Origin: Dictyophora rubrovolvata
Taxonomy: Eukaryota; Basidiomycota; Agaricomycetes; Phallales; Phallaceae
Reading direction: 5' to 3'
DNA: 64,000 nucleotides
NCBI GenBank assembly: GCA_029959195.1
Contig: CP114121.1
Location: forward strand, 2,666,001 to 2,730,000
The stretch's first letter is position 1, and each line of letters opens with the position of its first letter. Under the pieces are notes generated by a model that saw only the letters and a list, made by a program, of their open reading frames with translations, made no database searches and was not told the origin of the DNA. Below are positions 58,248 through 64,000 of the stretch, in pieces. The translations under genes were made by a program, and so were the position numbers.

Positions 58248-61200
58248 TCATAAAGTTGAAGACGAAGTGGACGCAGGTATTGTTGACCCAGGCAAAACTG
58301 ACAAAGGAGTCTGATCTTGTTGTTGCTGTTGAACAGACTGCGCAGTTGTTGTCGGTGAAGCCGGTGAAGATTCAGTCTGTGATGATGGGCCGCATTTGAC
58401 GCCGGTAGTATTCATTGCCGCTAAGACAGCAGAAGTGACCCCAGCACCACCATTTAGCAGTCTTGCATAATGTTGCTGATAGTATGCATGCATATTTGGT
58501 GGTAAATGAAGATGATGATTCCCAGCTACCATTAATGGTGAGGATGAACAAGAAGCGGAAGCAAGAGAAGAGCTATAGTACGGGTAAGCCCAGGTATGTT
58601 GCTGCGTTGGGGGAACGGAAACAGACGATTGCGCACTATTTGATGGTGCAGATGCAGGTGCTGGCGTAGGCTTAGGTGCATTTTGCAGGGCTGAGCCAGG
58701 ACTTGATGATGTCCAAGCCGCTGCAGCAGATATTTGAGTGACTGCATTCGCAAGCGGGTTATCGGGCGTCGTTACAGGGCTTGCTTGGTCATGCGCGGCC
58801 GCTGAAGCAGCGGTTGGTGTTCCCAGACCTGATCCATCGGCGGCCGAAGTTGGAGGAGGAGGAGGAGGATATGGTGATGACGTTGACGCACCACCAACAT
58901 AAGGCTGATATGGCGCGTACGAGTATGGATAGGGATAATGATATGGTGGATAGCCATAAGCATAATTAACAGATGGCGAAGAAGACGGCAACTGTTGGCT
59001 CGTGATTGTTTTTTCTGTTGGGCCGTTAGATGACTGCGGTGCTTGAGCTTGTGAATATGGTTTATGTGGATGAAGATGTTGTGGGGTAAGACGAAGGAAA
59101 GATTGTGTATAGGTTGAATGGGGCTGAAGACCTGGGCGAACGACAGGGCTGATGAACATGGTCTGCGGATGAATTGCCATCGGCGAACCGGTGAGAGACG
59201 TGTTTCCGGCTGGAAAGGTCGTTTGATTACTGGATGGAGGAACCGCACGAACGGCAGTGAATACGGGGGCAGGAGGTGGGGGCGGATTCTTATTCGCTTC
59301 TACAACATGTGAATGTTGGTTTATTCCCTGTAGAGATATCGGCTGTCCAGAACTGACCTTCAGCGGTAGGTTTTCTTCCCGCCATTTGTGCATCATTATT
59401 CCAAACAATACTGCCCCACCGAAACTCGCGCTTCAAACCGCCGTCCCACAACACCTCTACTGTTCCACGATCTTCATACACCTGATGCAAATATGTGGGG
59501 TTACTTTATGGTGTAAACGTCGAACACAACAGTATACCTTGACTAAAGATACTTCAAATGCTCCTGACGAATTACGGATCTTAATGCGATCCATCTCCTT
59601 TAGGGCCATCACATCTGCTCTTAGTTTATCGTCCTTGCTAGCCTTCCGTTTAGCGATCATGGTCTGGATGAACATATTAACATAGCGTTATGTGCAATGA
59701 TGAACTACTGACGGGGTTATGCTGAGAGCAGAGGACCTCCACAGTGTACTTCTTAATCGTTTTAAGAACTTTGGGACCTTGGTTATTATACGCAGCAGGA
59801 GCGACGTTGGCGGGTTGATCTGAATTTGAGACATCGTGACTAGTACTAATACTAGTGGCGACGGTGGTAATGGTGTCTGCAGCAATCTCAGGCTCGAGCA
59901 AAACGACCTCCTTATCTGTTTCTTCCATAACTCGATATGACGTATCTGAAAGACCCGCTATAGCGCAACTGACATGGAATGCTTTGCTGCATTTTCCTTT
60001 CGTACATTGGATAGGTGCGCCGTGCAATTTATGCTTTAAACGTGTACAAGCGGCGCATTTCTTGGCGATCATCAATCATTAGCTAACGAAGGAGAAGAGA
60101 AGAATACAAAGCAACGAACCAGCATCCATCTATCTTTAACAATCCCATCTACACCCCAAACAACCTTTGTTACACCCTGTCCCTGTCCAGTCTCCGTGAC
60201 CTCGTCAACCCATGTCTCAGGGATAACTCGTGCGCACGTCTCATGCGCTTGCCATATGCCATCTCGGGGTTTGGTCAGGCCACTTGAAAGACTCGGAGGA
60301 TCATTAACCGGTAGTAAGCCGTTCGTGTCCAACGATACACAAAGACAGCAAGGGAAAACTGGCTCCTCAACGTCAGTAGATGCGGTGGGTGAAGAAGCAG
60401 CTGTTATTGCTGGTCGAGGCTTATTCGATTTTGCTTTAGGAGCGAAACCTTCGGCAATAGACTCTGGGCTCGGAGGCGCCATCTTGGATCGCTTGGATTT
60501 TGAATTGTCAATGAAAACTTCGACTTTTCTTTTCTTAGCAGGAAGATTTCGAAACGCCTCTCTCTGCCGCTTGGCCTCAATGAGACCCCTCACATCAATC
60601 CTGACGGAGTCCGCAACGCAACCACAAAAAGCAGCTTTCAGCCCGAGCTCAACCCAACTATCCAATGCAAAATTCGTGCTTTCCGCACAATTTAGCCCAA
60701 GGTTGAATCCGGCATGATATCCACGAGGAAATGTTACGACAAACTCTCCCGCATGCTGAACTAGGACATTCGGCTTTACGGAGGACTTAGCTAATAAGTT
60801 CGGAGATGCCAGGAAAGATTTATGTCGGAGGAACTGGGGACAACTGGATGTATCGAGAGGGAAATAGCCTACCAAAGATGAGTGTGCGCAGAAAAAAAAA
60901 CTTTTTGGGTGTGGCGCGCACCTTTCATCGTTGTTTCAAGCGCCTGAGCACGTGCCTGAGGGACTGCATACCAGCTATGTAAAAAATGAGGCCAAGTGCT
61001 TAAGAGGTTATAAGCGAGGTTTGAAAGATACACGTACTGTTTCGGGCTGCCAAAATGGATATAATTAATGGAGAAGAGGTCCATATCCTCTACATGCCAT
61101 GCAAAGGTGGCTCGCCACATCCCAAAGTAAAGATATGGCGTGTTGACGCCAGATATTTGGGAATTAGGACCAAGCAGGCGAGACAATACTGAAGGTAAGG

Positions 61201-62228
61201 TAGCCACATTCCAATGCTTGGTCTCCTCGGTAAATAGAGACCCTTTCATATCTGCGCCATACCATGGGGAGCGTCCTAGTCCACAGCTGCGCCAGTACAT
61301 TCTTTCTAGAGCTTTGCAGAATTCAGGAGTATAGTCCTCAGGGGTAATCCCTTTCGGAAGCCAATCTTTGTAGGGATCAAATCTCGCAAAGAAGGCAGCA
61401 TCTAATGCTTCTTTGGCTTTGTGGCGCTCGGCTGCGGATCGTCGGTTGGATGTTGGGTGTGTCGAGGAGTTGGTGGTATCTTCGAGATGGGAAGGATCAG
61501 GAGTAGGGCTTTGAGGTGCGTGAGGTGGTGTAGGTAGCGATGAAGTAGGATCTGCATCTGCTGTTTCTTCATCGCAGCCGTGATCATTTTGGGCCTCGGA
61601 CATTTTGACATCATTCTCCTCCAATTTAACCACGTCTTCCGGGATACGCGTAGATCTTCTGCTACGAGTGGAGGGCGGGCCGGTGGTATACCGTCTCCCT
61701 CGTTCAACTTCATATTTGGTAGGTGAACGAAGATCATCTTTGGCGCATAGTTCGACCCATTCTCGGACACTCATGATCCGTCTTTTTTCCATATTCTGTT
61801 GACGAAAAACACCGCCGCTACCAACGAATTCTTGTTCGATAGGGTTGCGCAACCTGACTTCAGCGAGTTGAGGAATTGTCGAAGGCAGGGCATCCCTCCT
61901 GCAGCACGATGTTCATTGGTCAGAACGGAAAATAGCTCACGTAATACATAGGGGAGAACGTTGGTGTGGCTAGGACATATTAAACTTACCATTCTTTGGG
62001 TGGGATGATCTTTATTATGCCGCTCTTCATTCCCCAGCATTCTACTTTGTTCATATATTGTTCAAAATCAAGGAATTCTTCCACGGACGGTTTGAACACG
62101 GGAATGCCCCGTGCGGCAATGGGGTCGTCATCGGGATGCAAATAGCTTCTTCCATCCGGGGGCACGGCCGATTCTACTTGACCATAAAAATGGTCTGGTT
62201 GAGGAACAGTCTGAGAAGACGAACTCAT
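58248..62228 (-). CDS. KDM4/Rph1-like JmjC histone demethylase (JmjN-JmjC-ePHD-Tudor)
   Basis: Starts MSSSSQTVPQPDHFYGQVES at 62228. JmjN (about residues 40-85): GIPVFKPSVEEFLDFEQYMN and GIIKIIPPKEW. An acidic disordered insert follows. JmjC: [53 protein letters not shown] and the second half FVVTFPRGYHAGFNLGLNCA. The Fe(II) ligands His and Glu of HVED and His of GYHAG are present. Next come an NLS (PAKKRKVEVF), an extended PHD (CCLC, HETCARVIPETWVDEV, KCAACTRLKHKLHGAPIQC, KAFHVSCAIAGL) and a Tudor-like unit (VYEDRGTVEVLWDGGLKREF). The order matches KDM4 demethylases, which remove methyls from H3K9/K36 with 2-oxoglutarate. The last 380 residues are Pro/Ser/Ala/Tyr-rich and disordered. Confidence 0.92.
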
Positions 62229-62569
62229 GTCGTAATGAGTCGTTGATGCCTTCGTTTGTCGTTGTCAATTCCGAGTGTCCGTTGCTGTTCTTTCGGTCGG
62301 CGCTACAAATTTACAAGCACCGTGACTTGTTTCATCACGCTTCAAGTTTTAGATCTTCGCAGTAAGACTCATTGATAATGTCACACATTTCTTTTTTTTT
62401 TAAAACAAAAAACAAAAACAAAAGCATATACATTGACTACATGATCTCGAGAAAGTTCGAAGTCACAATTGAACACACATTACTAATAATCTTACAACCA
62501 AGCCAAGCATATCAAAAACAAGACTATTGACCATCGCTCTGCACTCTGCAAATTAAAAAGACTCCCCAT
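62229..62569. promoter_or_regulatory. Spacer between the KDM4 gene and the next gene
   Basis: 341 bp, both genes on the minus strand. Contains poly-T/poly-A tracts near 62390-62420. Holds the 3' end of the right-hand gene and the promoter of the demethylase. Confidence 0.4.
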
Positions 62570-64000
62570 TCATTTGGGTCGGGTCCTTCGCCGTTGAGTC
62601 AATTTAGGTGCATCGGCGACATCTTGGTTAGATTGTACTGCAGCCTGTTTCTTTGTCTGCCCGCCGCGACGCGTCTTTCCTGACTCCTGAAATGAAATAG
62701 TTTAAAATCCATCCCCCTCACGACAAAACATTTTAAAATCGAAAAACTAACCTCACTATGCTCTGCTACCTCTTGCCTTTTGGTCTGTCTCGTGGCTCGT
62801 TTAGCAGTTGGGATTGTGGGCTCTGTCTCTTCGTTAACCGACTTCACATTCCGAGACCTAGTTACTCTCCTGGTGGAAGCTGGCACAAAAACCGGTGAAG
62901 AGGATGGAGCATCGTCAGTTCCATTAGTGGTACTCCCACCATCGTCCTCGAATTTACTGTGGCTGTTTTGTACCTCGATCAAAGGTTCCACAGCGACCTT
63001 TCTCGTCACACGCTTTGTCGGATGCATGGACTCGGACCGGGCATTTCCATAGGGGGAGGTTCGTTCAGCGATTTTCCTCCGTACACCTCGTCTTGAAGGA
63101 AGCCGGGAAGCCGTTTTCCCAATCTGTGTTGACGTTGACGTTAACGGCGACTCCGACTGTGAGACTTTCATACTGACAGGTTCTTCAGCCTCCATCACCT
63201 CCAAAACTTCCAGCTCGTCAGAATGGTCACTTTCTCCCACGTCCTCATCCTCACGTTCATCGACCTCGTAGAATACTTCCCCGAGTTTCATATTTGGCGT
63301 AGCCATTGCGGTCTCAACTTTGAACATATTCCTCATGCCAACGAATGAAGGTGTTCGTGCGGCAGCCGCAGCAGCCCATGTTCGACTACTAGTGAGTGAT
63401 TCCTTCTTCACACCGAGCGAAGGGGCTGTCCGAGGAGTTGGCGCCACAGTCGTTGTCTTTTCGGCTTCGTCGTCATCGTCCTCCAACTTCATCTGTCTTA
63501 ACGATTCTTCCGCTATACGTAAAGTCCTGGACTGAACGCCAACAGGTGGGGGCGGCGGCAGCGACAACGACAGCATGCCAAAATCCAAGAACTTCTCTTT
63601 CTGCTGTGGTGAAGCATAACTAAGTCTTGCCTTTCGCGCTTCATTTCTGCGTTGAACACTTTCCAGTTTCATCTTCATCTTCTCCATCATGGTTTCGCTA
63701 TCCTCATTGCAATCCTTCCCAGGGATGTACTCTTCATCTTCATTTAGCTTAGGCTTAATATTACTCGACCGCGGCCCAGGAGGTGGTAAAATCGCTGTTG
63801 GCGTGAGAAGTGCAGACCTACGCCGTTCGTATATCGCATCGCGCTCCTCTTGTGAAATTTGAGGCCTAGCGGCATCTGGAGTTCGCTGAGACAAGGCTTC
63901 TAAACCTGAGCTTGTCGTTATTTCCTTTCCCCCAAGTGTTCGCGCAGGTACGGCCACCCTCCTAGCTCCTCCAAAAAGGAACGGAAAATGTTCCCCGCCT
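62570..64000 (-). CDS. Uncharacterised nuclear protein, partial (5' end off window)
   Basis: The minus-strand frame is open from the right edge (GEHFPFLFGGARRVAVPART) to the donor at 62752; a final exon 62686-62570 ends LTQRRRTRPK. Highly charged and disordered, with repeated basic motifs (SRRGVRRKIAERTSPYGN, HPTKRVTRKVAVE, STRRVTRSRNVKS, AKRATRQTKRQEV), acidic stretches (KLEDDDDEAEK, DEREDEDVGESDHSDE) and a Lys/Met-rich coil (MMEKMKMKLESVQRRNEARK). The repeats of TRRVTR/KRVTRK type suggest DNA or chromatin binding. The ATG at 63957 is internal and not the true start, since the frame continues upstream. No family recognised. Confidence 0.7.

Noticed and set aside
1-64000. tRNA genes and CRISPR-like arrays
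   Set aside because: Scanning for GGTTCGA/GTTCGAA-type T-loop words with matching stems, and for regularly spaced direct repeats, gave nothing convincing.

Overview
The window is nuclear DNA of a filamentous basidiomycete, most likely an Agaricomycete. Genes are broken by many introns of about 45-80 bp, both strands are used, and there is no operon layout. It carries basidiomycete-type families (DUF6593, exo-glucanase-like GH5, a Gpa-type G-alpha, a KDM4-like JmjC protein). No rRNA, tRNA, CRISPR array, viral element or intact transposon was recognised. Exon structures were worked out by eye from splice signals, reading phase and remembered family alignments; no search was run.

Left part (1-13.4 kb): the end of a Ctr9-like Paf1-complex subunit, a DUF6593 protein, a PWWP + TFIIS-N-like chromatin protein, the arginine methyltransferase Rmt2, and a Zn2Cys6 transcription factor. 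Next come four genes in a row on the minus strand (13.6-22 kb): a hemerythrin-domain protein, a CHR chromate transporter, a Ure2p-type glutathione transferase and an uncharacterised Cys/His-rich nuclear protein. Between the hemerythrin and transporter genes lies a damaged inverted copy of the end of an esterase gene found 20 kb away.

Middle (22-42 kb): a stretch that looks empty by ORF length holds three intron-dense genes: an uncharacterised pair in convergent orientation and a complete FKBP12 whose first coding exon is only the ATG. Then follow a GH5 glucanase, DPH2 (diphthamide synthesis) divergent from a MAPR/Dap1 heme-binding protein, a type-B carboxylesterase, LEU1 (isopropylmalate dehydratase) and a secreted M28 metallopeptidase.

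Right part (42-64 kb): a membrane protein, a Sec2-type Rab exchange factor divergent from an RS-rich protein, a secreted thaumatin-like/ricin-B lectin fusion, a decayed plasma-membrane H+-ATPase pseudogene, a G-alpha subunit, a small spliced gene, a KDM4-like histone demethylase, and a basic/acidic nuclear protein that runs off the right edge.

Most genes are housekeeping and functionally unrelated. The parts that stand out are: five introns that only work as GC-AG, several micro-exons, the inverted gene-tail duplication, the H+-ATPase relic, the hemerythrin/chromate transporter/GST neighbourhood, and the two uncharacterised convergent genes.
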